Part shown: in pieces, positions 19,401 through 27,854 of the stretch
Position numbering within the stretch: the stretch's first letter is position 1
How the letters are laid out: each line of letters starts with the position of its first letter
Assembly: GCF_004514425.2 (NCBI RefSeq)
Contig: NZ_MYFN02000006.1
Coordinates: forward strand, 183,780 to 247,779
DNA from: Shinella sumterensis
Lineage (GTDB): Bacteria; Pseudomonadota; Alphaproteobacteria; Rhizobiales; Rhizobiaceae
Reading direction: 5' to 3'
Length of the DNA: 64,000 nt
Program-made: the position numbers and the translations under genes
The notes under the pieces: generated by a model
Databases searched by the model: none
What the model was told of the DNA's origin: nothing
Seen by the model: the letters and a program-made list of their open reading frames with translations, nothing else

Positions 19401-19749
19401 GCGCGGGAATCTCGTCGATGATCGCGGCGCGGTCCTCGACAACCGGTGCCGGCACGTCGAAGACGGGCTCGACATGGCGCTCGGCGACCGGCTCCACCAG
19501 CGGCTGCGCCGAAACGCGGCTTGCGGGCGCATCGTATTGCTCGAAGGCGCGCATCAGCTCGTCCTCAAGCGCGAGAACGGCATTCTCGCGCCGGGACACC
19601 GGCTGCGCGGTCTCCGAGAAGGATTGCGTCACGCCCTGCACCGGGCGCGGATCGAAGTTCACGAGACGGGTAAGCTCGCTCAGCGGATCATCATCCGCCA
19701 AGAGGCCCGCATCACCGGTTCCGCTTCGCGCGAAGTTCTTGTCAGCCAT
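16444..19749 (-). CDS. Large SPOR-domain membrane protein
   Basis: 1,101 residues from ATG 19749; an upstream GTG (19761) is possible. Residues 1-720 are a predicted cytoplasmic, acidic region rich in Glu, Ala, Pro and Val with no known fold. They include an Asp-rich run of LSDIDLDLSDFSLDEAP-type repeats near 520-540. A single membrane segment lies at about 725-745 (MLIAASVAALLLVGGGGVYAW). A Thr/Ala/Pro-rich periplasmic linker leads to a C-terminal SPOR domain (about 1021-1098) starting GSYVVQIASLPSEAEAQ. SPOR domains bind denuded glycan at division sites, so a septal role is inferred. The same gene between argS and nagZ is usual in rhizobia. Confidence 0.9.
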   Translation of the reverse strand: MADKNFARSGTGDAGLLADDDPLSELTRLVNFDPRPVQGVTQSFSETAQPVSRRENAVLALEDELMRAFEQYDAPASRVSAQPLVEPVAERHVEPVFDVPAPVVEDRAAIIDEIPARETFVSAPRHQEPAFEAPAEVYQSPVYAEPVFEPEVTDAFVASPVEDFSAHGVHADAAGDWEPSFEEVPVAVDAPVFQADEPSDSALLLADELEGAVQDVPPVSVEAEAHAGLQFADRFEPHFEAPPQISPVTEHETYVAPEPTFLGLQPVEGDTISDLGVDLERELELSLGDAFTDGDQGYDASAEAAFVQPLPAAAIAVESGVERVVDTWMPADLGVEHAEPFHAETAYYAGEEPHFVSDMAVETAEDHARAVAEARQSWQAEPVHEAEPDYQVQSVQKGQGYDRDSLLAEVELYPVPEANSPFSAATAAAATAATAATVSAAAAAQRNSFANVSAIFGRATPTGRRETVAEKAVTSATPTFTEPAFTAPAAVVETRHEPVSSPIPAAEPDVDFDNLDFDLSDIDLDLSDFSLDEAPVATTPVARAEVAPAEVVRPVDAERPVRREPAVAVPVSTYTAPQPIVAETADGSLPFDPTMIADTDVGVAPVTELDVPQLPVVEKEKPQAYQPDFDFDLDAEMAQLFTEPAAPVRAEDLSRGAATGAGAGAVGQPAAQINDVDDFERALEEDFRRSLHQPERMAIPVDPGQANTLYAGDGYDDEQSRPRRGMLIAASVAALLLVGGGGVYAWSSFTGGGAASSGEPRVILADKEPIKVVPEERGGKTVPNQDKAVYDRVAGDGASTPQQEQLVTSSEEPIDVVQRTLTPETLPFDDADDGQETAGADDDNRLLPGVDEPEKATADTNKPLVSPRKVRTMIVKPDGTLVAREDTPATQETAQLDAKPTATTGRTAGEAATAEAEVDPNASLRAEQAATSTQPRSALAEVANAQVDDTAPVRTVKTTTFGAETATTAGNNTPTPESRPVDQPVNVVGTVTENGNVRGQQAAAATTAQAAETTQVAAVTPGSYVVQIASLPSEAEAQKTYNSLSAKFGSVIGGRGVDIKQVAIPNKGTFYRVRIPAGSREEANSLCNRYKGAGGSCLVTR

Positions 19750-19811
19750 ACTGCTTCCCACTCATAAGCTACAAAGACGCATTGCCAGCTTATTATGGGT
19801 AAATGGTGACG

Positions 19812-21572
19812 TTATCGCATTTCATCCGGTGCTGCGGTGCCTGTAATGGACAGACCCGACTTGAGAACGGAAGCGACAGCGTGCACCAGCCCAAGTCTGG
19901 CGATGGTCAATTCTCTATTTTTATCGTTAACAAACCGTAATTCCGGTTGTTCTTTACCCTTGTTCCAGTGTCCGTGGAATGCGCTGGCAAGTTCATAGAG
20001 ATAAAATGCAATGCGATGCGGCTCCTGCGCCGCCGCCGCACCTTCGATGACACGGGGATATTCTGCCAGTTTTGCCAGAAGCTGCAACTCGCTCGGATCC
20101 GCGATGTTTCCGGCGATCGCACCGGCAAGATCGAGCGCGCTTACATCGAGGTCCGGCAGCGCCTCGGCCGCCTGGCGGAACACCGACATGCAACGCGCAT
20201 GGGCATACTGGACATAGAAGACCGGATTGTCCTTGGACTGCTCGGTTACCTTCGCAAAGTCGAAGTCGAGCGGCTCGCTGCTCTTGCGATAGAGCATCAT
20301 GAAGCGGACGGGATCGCGGCCGACCTCCTCGACGACATCGCGCAGGGTGACGAAATCGCCGGAGCGCTTGGACATCTTCACGGGCTCGCCATCGCGGAAC
20401 AGCTTGACGAGCTGGCACAGCAGGACGGTCAGCTTCGAGCTTCCATCGGAAACGGCCTTGGCGACCGCCTCCAGGCGCTTGACGTAACCGCCATGGTCGG
20501 CGCCGAGCACATAGATCATCTCGTCGAAGCCGCGATCGAACTTGTCCTTGAAGTAGGCGACGTCAGCGGCAAAGTAGGTATAGGAGCCGTCGGACTTGAT
20601 CAGCGGGCGGTCGATATCGTCGCCCACCTCGGTCGAGCGGAACAGGGTCTGCTCGCGATCTTCCCAGTCTTCCGGAAGCTGGCCCTTCGGCGGCGGCAAG
20701 ACACCCTTGTAGACATAGCCCTTGAAGGTCAGGTCGTTGATCGCGGTGCGGATCGGCGCACCGTTTCCGGCATGCAGCGAACGCTCCGAGAAGAAGACGT
20801 CGTGCACGACATTGAGGGCGGCAAGGTCCTCACGGATCATCGCCATCATCATCTCGATGGCCTTTTCCTTGACGATCGGCAGCCACTGCGCCTCCGACAT
20901 CGCGCGCAGCGACGTGCCGTGCTCGGCCACAAGCGCCTCCCCGACCGGAATCAGGTAGTCGCCGGGATAGAGGCCCGGCGGGATCTCGCCGATGGTCTCG
21001 CCGAGCGCCTGGCGATAGCGAAGGAAGGCCGACCGCGCCAGCACGTCGATCTGCGACCCGGCATCGTTGATGTAGTATTCCTTGGTGACGTCATAGCCGG
21101 CGAAGCCAAGAAGATTGGCAAGCGCATCGCCAACCACCGCGCCGCGGCAATGGCCGACATGCATGGGCCCGGTCGGATTGGCCGACACATATTCCACATT
21201 GACCTTGCGGCCGGTGCCGACCGTGCTGCGGCCGTAGTCGGCGCCAGCCGTAACGACGGCGGCCAGAAGCTTCTGCCAGTAAGCGACGGACAGGCGCACA
21301 TTGATGAAGCCCGGCCCGGCCACGCCGACATCGGCGACTTCCGGATCGTTCTTCAGTTCGGCGACAATGAGATCGGCAAGCGCGCGGGGATTGAGGCCGA
21401 GCGGCTTGGCGAGAACCATCGCCGCATTCGTCGCGACATCGCCATGGCTCTGATCGCGCGGCGGCTCGACGGAGATACGGCCGAAATCGAGTTCGGCGCG
21501 CTTCTCACGGACGATTTGAAGTCCTTCGAGTACGTTTTTGATTCTGCTGTCGAAGTCTGTAAAAAGGTTCAT
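19812..21572 (-). CDS. argS: Arginine--tRNA ligase
   Basis: 586 residues from ATG 21572 ([10 protein letters not shown]), which has GGATGAG just upstream; ATG 21581 would add three residues. Class I synthetase with an N-terminal additional domain, the HIGH motif as [18 protein letters not shown] (about 130), and the KMSKS motif as VKMSKRSGD (about 395). The C-terminal DALR anticodon-binding domain ends the protein. It lies between dgt and the SPOR gene. Confidence 0.97.
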   Translation of the reverse strand: MNLFTDFDSRIKNVLEGLQIVREKRAELDFGRISVEPPRDQSHGDVATNAAMVLAKPLGLNPRALADLIVAELKNDPEVADVGVAGPGFINVRLSVAYWQKLLAAVVTAGADYGRSTVGTGRKVNVEYVSANPTGPMHVGHCRGAVVGDALANLLGFAGYDVTKEYYINDAGSQIDVLARSAFLRYRQALGETIGEIPPGLYPGDYLIPVGEALVAEHGTSLRAMSEAQWLPIVKEKAIEMMMAMIREDLAALNVVHDVFFSERSLHAGNGAPIRTAINDLTFKGYVYKGVLPPPKGQLPEDWEDREQTLFRSTEVGDDIDRPLIKSDGSYTYFAADVAYFKDKFDRGFDEMIYVLGADHGGYVKRLEAVAKAVSDGSSKLTVLLCQLVKLFRDGEPVKMSKRSGDFVTLRDVVEEVGRDPVRFMMLYRKSSEPLDFDFAKVTEQSKDNPVFYVQYAHARCMSVFRQAAEALPDLDVSALDLAGAIAGNIADPSELQLLAKLAEYPRVIEGAAAAQEPHRIAFYLYELASAFHGHWNKGKEQPELRFVNDKNRELTIARLGLVHAVASVLKSGLSITGTAAPDEMR

Positions 21573-21640
21573 CTCATCCATCCGCGCGCAGAGACCCGCA
21601 TCGGGGGCTTTTCTGCGAAGAAATTCGGGGTGCCGGCTGA

Positions 21641-22861
21641 CTATCGCAATTCAGGGGTATGGTCAAACAGCCGGCGATGGGTGTTGATCGCGTAATTGTC
21701 GGTCATGCCCGCCAGATAATCCGCGACGTGGCGAGCACGCGCCGATTCCGGCATGGTGGCGATGCGATCGACCCAGTAGTGCCCCTGCATGAGCTGCGGG
21801 TCATCCATATAGGCGTGATAGAGATCGGTCAGGATCGAGGCGGCATTGGCCCGAACGCGCATGACTTCCGGGTGCCGGTAGATCCGCGAGAACAGGAGCT
21901 TCTTGATCTGCCGATCGGTCTCCCCCATCGCCTCGGAAAAGGTCGCCATGCATCGCCGCGCCTTGCGCACATCGTCGGCGCTCTCGGGGCGAACGTCCAG
22001 CAGCGCGCGTTGCGCGTAGCCGATCACATCCTCCACCATCGCCGTGATCTGCCGGCGCATGATCTCATGGGTGAAGCGCGAGGCCTCCAGACCGGGATAG
22101 CGGTCATGCACTTCCTTCATCAGCCCCGCGAGGAACGGCACATCCTCCAGCATGTCGAAGGTCAGGAAGCCGGAGCGCAGACCGTCGTCGATGTCATGGG
22201 TGTTGTAGGCGATATCGTCGGCGATGGCGGCGACCTGCGCCTCCAGGCTTGCGAAACTGCCGATCTCCAGGTCATGCAGCGCGCAATATTCGAGAATGGG
22301 CCGCGGCACCTCCTTGCCATGGGTGCACTCCCCGTTGGGGCCGATCAGCGGACCGTTGTGCTTGACCAGGCCTTCCAGGCTTTCCCAGGTCAGGTTCAGC
22401 CCGTCGAACTCGGCATAACGCCGCTCGAGCTTGGTGACGATGCGCAGGGACTGGGCGTTGTGGTCGAAGCCGCCGAAGGGCTCCAGCACCTCCTGCAGCG
22501 CGTCCTCCCCGGTATGGCCGAAGGGGGTGTGGCCGAAATCGTGAACCAGCGCCACGCCTTCGGCGAGATCCTCGTCGAGCTTCAGCGCGCGCGCCAGGGC
22601 GCGGGCGATCTGCGCCACTTCGATCGTGTGGGTCAGCCGCGTACGGTAATGGTCCCCGTCGGCGGCGATGAACACCTGCGTCTTGTGCTTGAGGCGCCGG
22701 AACGCCGTCGTGTGCACGATGCGGTCGCGGTCGCGCTGGAAATCCGATCGCGTCGGGCTTTCGCTTTCGGGAAACAGCCGTCCACGGCTTGTCCAGGGAT
22801 CGGAAGCATAGATGGCGCGCTGTCCGGCGCCGAAACCCAGCGCATGTCTGTCGAGTGTCAT
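21641..22861 (-). CDS. dgt: dGTP triphosphohydrolase-like HD protein
   Basis: 406 residues, the length of the type-2 dGTPase-like family. HD-domain ligands appear in order: [19 protein letters not shown] (His), [20 protein letters not shown] (His-Asp) and [17 protein letters not shown] (Asp). The start of the domain has the conserved [11 protein letters not shown]. Such enzymes convert dNTP to nucleoside and tripolyphosphate; substrate choice cannot be read. It is divergent from erpA across 217 bases. Confidence 0.94.
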   Translation of the reverse strand: MTLDRHALGFGAGQRAIYASDPWTSRGRLFPESESPTRSDFQRDRDRIVHTTAFRRLKHKTQVFIAADGDHYRTRLTHTIEVAQIARALARALKLDEDLAEGVALVHDFGHTPFGHTGEDALQEVLEPFGGFDHNAQSLRIVTKLERRYAEFDGLNLTWESLEGLVKHNGPLIGPNGECTHGKEVPRPILEYCALHDLEIGSFASLEAQVAAIADDIAYNTHDIDDGLRSGFLTFDMLEDVPFLAGLMKEVHDRYPGLEASRFTHEIMRRQITAMVEDVIGYAQRALLDVRPESADDVRKARRCMATFSEAMGETDRQIKKLLFSRIYRHPEVMRVRANAASILTDLYHAYMDDPQLMQGHYWVDRIATMPESARARHVADYLAGMTDNYAINTHRRLFDHTPELR

Positions 22862-23078
22862 TCGTCACCTGCATTCACGCCGCCCATTGACGCGGCCTCA
22901 ATGCCTTCATACCTATAGTGTGCATAGCAGCAAGTCCGGCCGCAAGCTCCGTCTTAAAGATCAGCGTTTTCAATGATCTGGCGACGGTTCCGCCCGCAGC
23001 CGGTCCTCACGGCGCAGCCGCGCCGGCCTGTGCGAACAAGCGATTCTCTCCGGATCTTGACCCCGGCAGGAGGCAGAC

Positions 23079-23411
23079 ATGAACGACCAACCCGTAACCC
23101 TCTCCGATGCCGCCGCCCGGCGCATTGCGAGCATTCTCGGCTCCTCTCCCGAAAAGCAGGCGCTTCGCGTCTCCGTCGAAGGCGGCGGCTGTTCCGGCTT
23201 TTCCTACAAGTTCGATCTCGTCGAAGACCAGCAGGACGATGATCTCGTGCTGGAGAAGGACAATGCGCGCGTGCTGATCGATCAGCTTTCGCTCGTCTAT
23301 ATGGATGGCTCGGAGATCGACTTCGTCGACAACCTTCTCGGCCAGTCTTTCCAGATCAAGAACCCGAACGCCGTCGCCAATTGCGGCTGCGGCACCAGCT
23401 TCTCGATCTGA
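23079..23411 (+). CDS. erpA: A-type iron-sulfur carrier protein, ErpA/HesB family
   Basis: 110 residues. It carries nascent Fe-S clusters to target enzymes. The three ligand cysteines are present: Cys38 in EGGGCSGFSYKF, and Cys102 and Cys104 in NCGCGTSF. LSDAAARRI is the usual family start. AGGAGG lies 8 bases before the ATG. The assignment to ErpA over SufA or IscA rests on its isolation from a suf or isc operon. Confidence 0.9.
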   Translation: MNDQPVTLSDAAARRIASILGSSPEKQALRVSVEGGGCSGFSYKFDLVEDQQDDDLVLEKDNARVLIDQLSLVYMDGSEIDFVDNLLGQSFQIKNPNAVANCGCGTSFSI

Positions 23412-23469
23412 TCCCACTTTGAACCCGGCCAACCAGGCTGGCCGGAACCACACACGAAACGGAAACCTC

Positions 23470-24267
23470 ATGCCGATCAAGATTGCCACCTGGAACATCA
23501 ACGGCGTGCGGGCCCGGATCGAAAACCTCGTCGCGTGGCTGAAGGAATCGAACCCCGACATCGTCGCGTTGCAGGAAATCAAGACGGTCGACGAGACCTT
23601 TCCCCGCCTTGAGATCGAAGCGCTCGGCTATCATGTGGAGACACACGGGCAGAAGGGCTTCAACGGCGTCGCGCTTCTGTCGAAGATCCGCCCCGACGAG
23701 GTGAACCGCGGCCTTCCCGGCGACGCGGCCGACGAACAGGCGCGCTTCATCGAGGGCGTCTTTTCCGTTGACGGCGGCGCGATCCGCGTCTGCTCGATCT
23801 ACCTGCCGAACGGCAACCCCGCCGACGACCCGGTCAAATACCCCTACAAGCTTTCGTGGATGGAACGCCTCTTCGCCTTCGCGCAGGATCGCCTGGCGCT
23901 GGAGGAACCCCTGGTGCTTGCCGGCGACTACAATGTCATCCCCGAGCCGCACGACTGCTGGGACGTCAAGGTCTGGGAGCGGGACGCGCTCTATCTGCCG
24001 CCGACCCGGCAGGCCTTCCGGCGTCTGGAAAATCTTGGCCTCACCGATGCCGTGCGCGCCTCATCGGATGCCGCGCCGCTCTATACGTTCTGGGATTATC
24101 AGGGCGGGTGCTGGCCGAAGAACTACGGTATCCGCATCGACCATCTCATGCTGTCGGCCGAGGCATCGGACCGTCTGGTCTCGACTGGCGTCGAAAAGCA
24201 TGTGCGCAACTGGGAAAAGCCCTCGGACCACGTGCCCGTTGTGGCCGTGCTCGACTACGCGGCGTAA
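23470..24267 (+). CDS. xthA: Exodeoxyribonuclease III
   Basis: 265 residues from ATG 23470; the upstream extension is the out-of-frame end of erpA. This AP endonuclease and 3' exonuclease acts in base-excision repair. Motifs in order: TWNINGVRAR, DIVALQEIKTVDETFP (metal-binding Glu), LAGDYNVIPEPHDCWD (catalytic Asp, Asn), YGIRIDHLM and SDHVPVVAVL (Asp-His). The length is normal. It is convergent with exoR. Confidence 0.96.
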   Translation: MPIKIATWNINGVRARIENLVAWLKESNPDIVALQEIKTVDETFPRLEIEALGYHVETHGQKGFNGVALLSKIRPDEVNRGLPGDAADEQARFIEGVFSVDGGAIRVCSIYLPNGNPADDPVKYPYKLSWMERLFAFAQDRLALEEPLVLAGDYNVIPEPHDCWDVKVWERDALYLPPTRQAFRRLENLGLTDAVRASSDAAPLYTFWDYQGGCWPKNYGIRIDHLMLSAEASDRLVSTGVEKHVRNWEKPSDHVPVVAVLDYAA

Positions 24268-24272
24268 TACAC

Positions 24273-24295
24273 GCCTGATCGCTTGCGGATCAGGC
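24273..24295. terminator. Hairpin between convergent xthA and exoR
   Basis: Eight-base arms GCCTGATC (24273-24280) and GATCAGGC (24288-24295) with a 7-base loop occupy the 27-base gap between the two stops. There is no T tract on either strand, so bidirectional termination is only inferred from position. Confidence 0.5.
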
Positions 24296-25080
24296 TATTC
24301 GTTGGGGTTGAAACGGATGCTCTGGGCGAGCGCGACGCCTTTTCGGCGGTCTTCCTCGGTGGCGACGGAGAAGGCTTCCTCCTGCGTCGCCTGAAGCCAG
24401 CCACAGTCCTTGGGCGGGCAATGGTCCAGCGCCGCCGTCATGAAGGCGAGACCGCGGGCGGTGTCCCCTTCCTGGAAGAGAATGTTACCGAACAGGCCCA
24501 TGGCGCCGGCATGGCCCTTGTTGCGCGCGCGGTTCAGCCACTTCTTGGCCTGGTGCACCGACACATTGCCACCCTCGCCGCGCAGCATCATGCGGCCAAG
24601 CTGGAACTGCGCTTCCGGGATGCCGAAGGTGGATGCAGCCTGGAAATAGAGTTGACGCGCCTGCGCCAAATCGATCCGGACAGGACTGTCCGGAATGCCG
24701 CGGCGATAATAGCTGGCGAGCGAAATCAGGGCACTCGCGAAATAACCCGTGTCTTCAGAGCCCGGCTCGACGCCGGCGCGGGCGATCTCGCTATAGATCT
24801 TGAAGGCTTCCAGATCATTTTCCGGTACGCCATCGCCGTCGGCATACATATTGGCGAGCGCCCAGCGCGAACCCGTATGCCCCTTTTCCGCGGCGTAGCG
24901 ATAGGCCTCGACGGCATCGCCCTTGCGACCTTCCTTGTAGGAGAAGAAACCGAACTTGAAGAGATCGAAGGGCCCGCTTTCCTTGGTAATGCCCGCATCG
25001 GGATCGAATGCCAGAGCCGTCGACGCCATCCCGTAGGAGAGCGAAAGGCAAAGACCCATTACAAGTACTTTCATCGGCAT
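24295..25080 (-). CDS. exoR: ExoR, periplasmic regulator of succinoglycan and the ExoS-ChvI pathway
   Basis: 261 residues from ATG 25080; ATG 25074 is also possible. A signal peptide (about 1-24, ending ALA) is followed by several Sel1/TPR-like repeats, for example EGRKGDAVEAYRYAAEKGH, ASTFGIPEAQFQLGRMMLRG and WLNRARNKGHAGAMGLFGN. In Sinorhizobium and Agrobacterium, ExoR binds the ExoS sensor in the periplasm and holds ChvI signalling off until it is degraded. It is the sole such gene here, with a long upstream region that probably holds ChvI-responsive control. Confidence 0.92.
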   Translation of the reverse strand: MPMKVLVMGLCLSLSYGMASTALAFDPDAGITKESGPFDLFKFGFFSYKEGRKGDAVEAYRYAAEKGHTGSRWALANMYADGDGVPENDLEAFKIYSEIARAGVEPGSEDTGYFASALISLASYYRRGIPDSPVRIDLAQARQLYFQAASTFGIPEAQFQLGRMMLRGEGGNVSVHQAKKWLNRARNKGHAGAMGLFGNILFQEGDTARGLAFMTAALDHCPPKDCGWLQATQEEAFSVATEEDRRKGVALAQSIRFNPNE

Positions 25081-25510
25081 CAACTCAGACCTGGGTATCA
25101 CTTCAACTATTCCGCGGCCGGCCGGTCTTCGACGACGAAACCGGGAGCGTACGGTTTTCGTACGCTTTTCCGACAATTCCGGCGGCAATGACATCGTTTG
25201 GCTCATCGTTTCCCTTGAGCGCGGTCGCCCGCATCTGCATGTCCCCATCGCTGCGCCCCGTTTGTGGCGGGAAATGGACATTTCGTCGCTTGCCAGAGGG
25301 TGTAGCAAACTCTGGAAAAAAATGTGTTGCGATTCTGTCACAGAATTTCCGGCAACGCTGTGATTTCCCCACCGCAAGCGCTCAACAGTAAGGAAACATT
25401 AACTATAACGCTTGTCGCAGATGATTTGAGCACCATTTAGGCGCGCCCGATGGGCGCCGCGCGAAAGCTGCGGGAACGGCTGTGCGGAGGGATGGGAAAA
25501 CAGAAGCCCT
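25081..25510 (-). promoter_or_regulatory. exoR upstream region
   Basis: This 430-base gene-free stretch lies between exoR and the tRNA-Leu terminator. It holds a perfect palindrome, ATTCTGT-C-ACAGAAT (25332-25346), next to an A7 tract (25317-25323), and a CCAGAG/CTCTGG inverted repeat just before the tract. A TATAGT (minus strand, near 25404) could be a -10, but I see no good -35. I cannot place the start of transcription. Confidence 0.45.
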
Positions 25511-25541
25511 GAAACGAGAAAACCCGGCACTAGGCCGGGTT
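25511..25541 (-). terminator. Terminator of tRNA-Leu
   Basis: Eight-base arms AACCCGGC/GCCGGGTT (25521-25541, loop of 5) are followed on the minus strand by TTCTCGTTTC. It begins two bases after the encoded CCA end of the tRNA. Confidence 0.85.
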
Positions 25542-25543
25542 CT

Positions 25544-25628
25544 TGGTGCGGTCGAGAAGACTCGAACTTCCACGGGTTGCCCCACAGCGACCTCAACGCT
25601 GCGCGTCTACCAATTCCGCCACGACCGC
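25544..25628 (-). tRNA. tRNA-Leu, anticodon GAG
   Basis: 85 bases including an encoded CCA. The acceptor arms GCGGTCG and CGACCGC pair over 7 bases. The anticodon stem CAGCG/CGCTG encloses TTGAGGT, giving anticodon GAG, which reads CUC/CUU leucine codons. A long variable arm, as expected for leucine, and the TTCGAGT T-loop are present. Confidence 0.95.
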
Positions 25629-25823
25629 ATCGTGGTAGATGTCGTCTTGCGGCGACGGGGGTGCATGTAGCAAAAGGATTTGGGGTGCACAAGGCCGCGT
25701 GACAAGAAAAATGAGGGAAAGCGAAACAATTTCAACAGCCCCTTCGAGAAGCCCCGGAAACCCCTGAAATCCTTGCATGATCGCTCCTATATCTGGCACA
25801 AGGAACCCGAAAGGAAGGCCGTC

Positions 25824-26570
25824 ATGCAGCGTCAGGACATCGAGACATCCCTTCTAGCGATTCCCGGCTCCCCGCCGGTGCGCTGGCGCGTCGCCCCGGG
25901 ACTTGTCGCCTATGACGAGGCGGTCGAAACGATGGAGCGCGAGGCCGCGGCCATTGCCCGCGGCGAGGCCGACGAACTCGTCTGGCTGGTCGAGCACCCC
26001 CCCCTCTATACCGCCGGCACGAGCGCGGTGCCGGATGACCTCGTGGCCCCCGATCGGTTTCCGGTGTTTTCGACCGGACGCGGCGGCGAGTACACCTATC
26101 ACGGGCCGGGTCAGCGCGTCGTCTATGTGATGCTGGATCTCAAGTGCCGGCGGCAGGATGTGCGCGCCTTCGTGGCGGCACTCGAAGCCGTCGTGATCGA
26201 TGCGCTCGATTCCATGAACGTCCGTGGCGAGCGGCGTGAGGATCGTGTCGGTGTGTGGGTGCGCAGGCCCGAACGCCCGCCGCTGCCGGATGGCTCGCCG
26301 GCCGAGGACAAGATCGCCGCCATCGGCATTCGCCTGCGCCGCTGGGTGAGCTTTCATGGCTTCTCCCTCAATGTCGATCCGGATCTGGAGCATTTCAGCG
26401 GCATCGTGCCCTGCGGTATCCGCGGCTACGGCGTGACGAGCCTCGTCGATCTCGGCCTGCCGGTCATGATGAGCGACGTGGATGTCCGCATCCGCGAGTC
26501 GTTCGAGCGGGTCTTCGGTGAAACCACTCCCGACACCGACGGTCAGGCCATGAGCGCGTCGCAGGCATAG
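25824..26570 (+). CDS. lipB: Octanoyltransferase LipB
   Basis: 248 residues from ATG 25824, with AAAGGAAGG upstream; the longer frame has no support. LipB moves octanoate from acyl carrier protein to lipoyl domains. [20 protein letters not shown] is the family signature, [18 protein letters not shown] has the catalytic Lys, and [16 protein letters not shown] has the catalytic Cys. Its 3' end overlaps the convergent M50 protease gene by 28 bases. Confidence 0.96.
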   Translation: MQRQDIETSLLAIPGSPPVRWRVAPGLVAYDEAVETMEREAAAIARGEADELVWLVEHPPLYTAGTSAVPDDLVAPDRFPVFSTGRGGEYTYHGPGQRVVYVMLDLKCRRQDVRAFVAALEAVVIDALDSMNVRGERREDRVGVWVRRPERPPLPDGSPAEDKIAAIGIRLRRWVSFHGFSLNVDPDLEHFSGIVPCGIRGYGVTSLVDLGLPVMMSDVDVRIRESFERVFGETTPDTDGQAMSASQA

Positions 26571-27787
26571 ACGATGGCGTAGCCGTGCAGGGAAAGGGCT
26601 GCATAGAGGCCGAAGCCCGCCAGCAGCCGCTGCGGCGGCGTCATCGGCTCCAGCGCACGGCGGGGTTTCACCCCACCGGCACCGATCAGGCTCAACAGCG
26701 TGAAGACGGCAAGGCCGGCGATGAGAAGCATGAACGGCAGGCCGATACGCCAGCCGACGAATACGATGGCAAGCGTCACGAGAAAGCTCGCCGAAAGCAG
26801 GCCGCTTCGACTGGGGAAAACCTGACGCAACACCTGCCCGCCGTCGAAGCGATGCATGGGCAGCAGATTGAGCAGGTTGAACGCGCCGAGGATCAGCAGG
26901 AAGACCAGCACGGCCGCACTTGTCGCGCGCGAGCCGGCATCGTGCAGCGCGATCAGCGGCGGCACCAGGAAGGCGGACATGCCCGCGCCCATCAGCGCGC
27001 AGACCGCCACCTCGAATCGTGAATTGTAAGGCCGCCCGCCGACGGCGATGCCGCCGAGCAGCGGCACGAAGATCATGCGCACGCGCTTGTGGCCGAAGGC
27101 CCGGTAGGCGGCCATGTGTCCGAATTCGTGCAGAACGATCACCACGGTCAGAAAAGACGACAGCAACAGGCCGCGGGCGTTGAGCCCGAAGAATGGCCAG
27201 AGCAGCAACGTGGACAGGACGGCGAGCGCCACCTGCGTCGCCGGCCGTTCCAGAACACCCCTCACTTCGCCCTGGCCCGTGGCGAGCCACTGGTCGAGCG
27301 CCTTCATTTCCCGGCGCAGCTGCACATAGCGGAAAAGAAGAAAGGCGAAGCCGCGATAACGATCCGTCTGTTCGACCGTCATCAGCGTGCCGCCCGGCAC
27401 CGGACGCAGGAAACGCCGATCGATGTAGTCATGCCAGAAGGACGCATCCAGCGCGCTGTCTTCGATGACGCGCGTCTCGCAGGCGATGCCGTCGCCGTCG
27501 CGCGCTTCGCGCACCGACACGGTGCGCGTGATCGGCTCGCCCCGCCGGTCGGGATAGCGAAAGGTCTGCCGGACACGATCTGCGGAAAGCGGTTCGCTCG
27601 ACAGGATCGCGGGATGCCAGTCGGCTTCCCTCCCGAGCGGGCTGACCAGCCCGGCGAGGCGGGACGGCGACGCCTTCACCACCCGGCTGAGCCGCAGGGT
27701 GCGGCGGCCGACCGGGGCAGCGATCAACAGCCAGATCAGGCCGAGATTGATTGCCAGCAGCAAGATCACCGAAACCGATGTCGACAT
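26543..27787 (-). CDS. M50 (site-2 type) membrane metalloprotease with an N-terminal SRPBCC-like domain
   Basis: 414 residues. An N-terminal membrane segment (about 5-23) is followed by a soluble region (about 30-165). Its pattern of strands and a final helix ([20 protein letters not shown], then [11 protein letters not shown]) looks like an SRPBCC/polyketide-cyclase domain. The membrane part carries the zinc motif [16 protein letters not shown] near 215-230 and the third-ligand motif [13 protein letters not shown] near 300. Site-2 proteases cut proteins within the membrane. Substrate unknown; no anti-sigma factor gene is adjacent. The protease call is sure, the SRPBCC call is from pattern only. 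Confidence 0.85.
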   Translation of the reverse strand: MSTSVSVILLLAINLGLIWLLIAAPVGRRTLRLSRVVKASPSRLAGLVSPLGREADWHPAILSSEPLSADRVRQTFRYPDRRGEPITRTVSVREARDGDGIACETRVIEDSALDASFWHDYIDRRFLRPVPGGTLMTVEQTDRYRGFAFLLFRYVQLRREMKALDQWLATGQGEVRGVLERPATQVALAVLSTLLLWPFFGLNARGLLLSSFLTVVIVLHEFGHMAAYRAFGHKRVRMIFVPLLGGIAVGGRPYNSRFEVAVCALMGAGMSAFLVPPLIALHDAGSRATSAAVLVFLLILGAFNLLNLLPMHRFDGGQVLRQVFPSRSGLLSASFLVTLAIVFVGWRIGLPFMLLIAGLAVFTLLSLIGAGGVKPRRALEPMTPPQRLLAGFGLYAALSLHGYAIVYACDALMA

Positions 27788-27854
27788 GGCGTCCTCCCCG
27801 GCCTCGTGACCGGAGATTTCAGGCTAGCGGCGATTTCCTAACAAATTTCGAGAC

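Noticed and set aside
16912..19767. Long plus-strand frames opposite the SPOR gene
   Set aside because: Arg-rich shadow frames of a biased Glu/Ala/Val coding region; no ribosome sites or known domains.
25302..25325. CCAGAG/CTCTGG stem followed by seven A's as a terminator
   Set aside because: The homopolymer is A on the strand that would need T; on the other strand the T run precedes the stem, so it cannot act as an intrinsic terminator.
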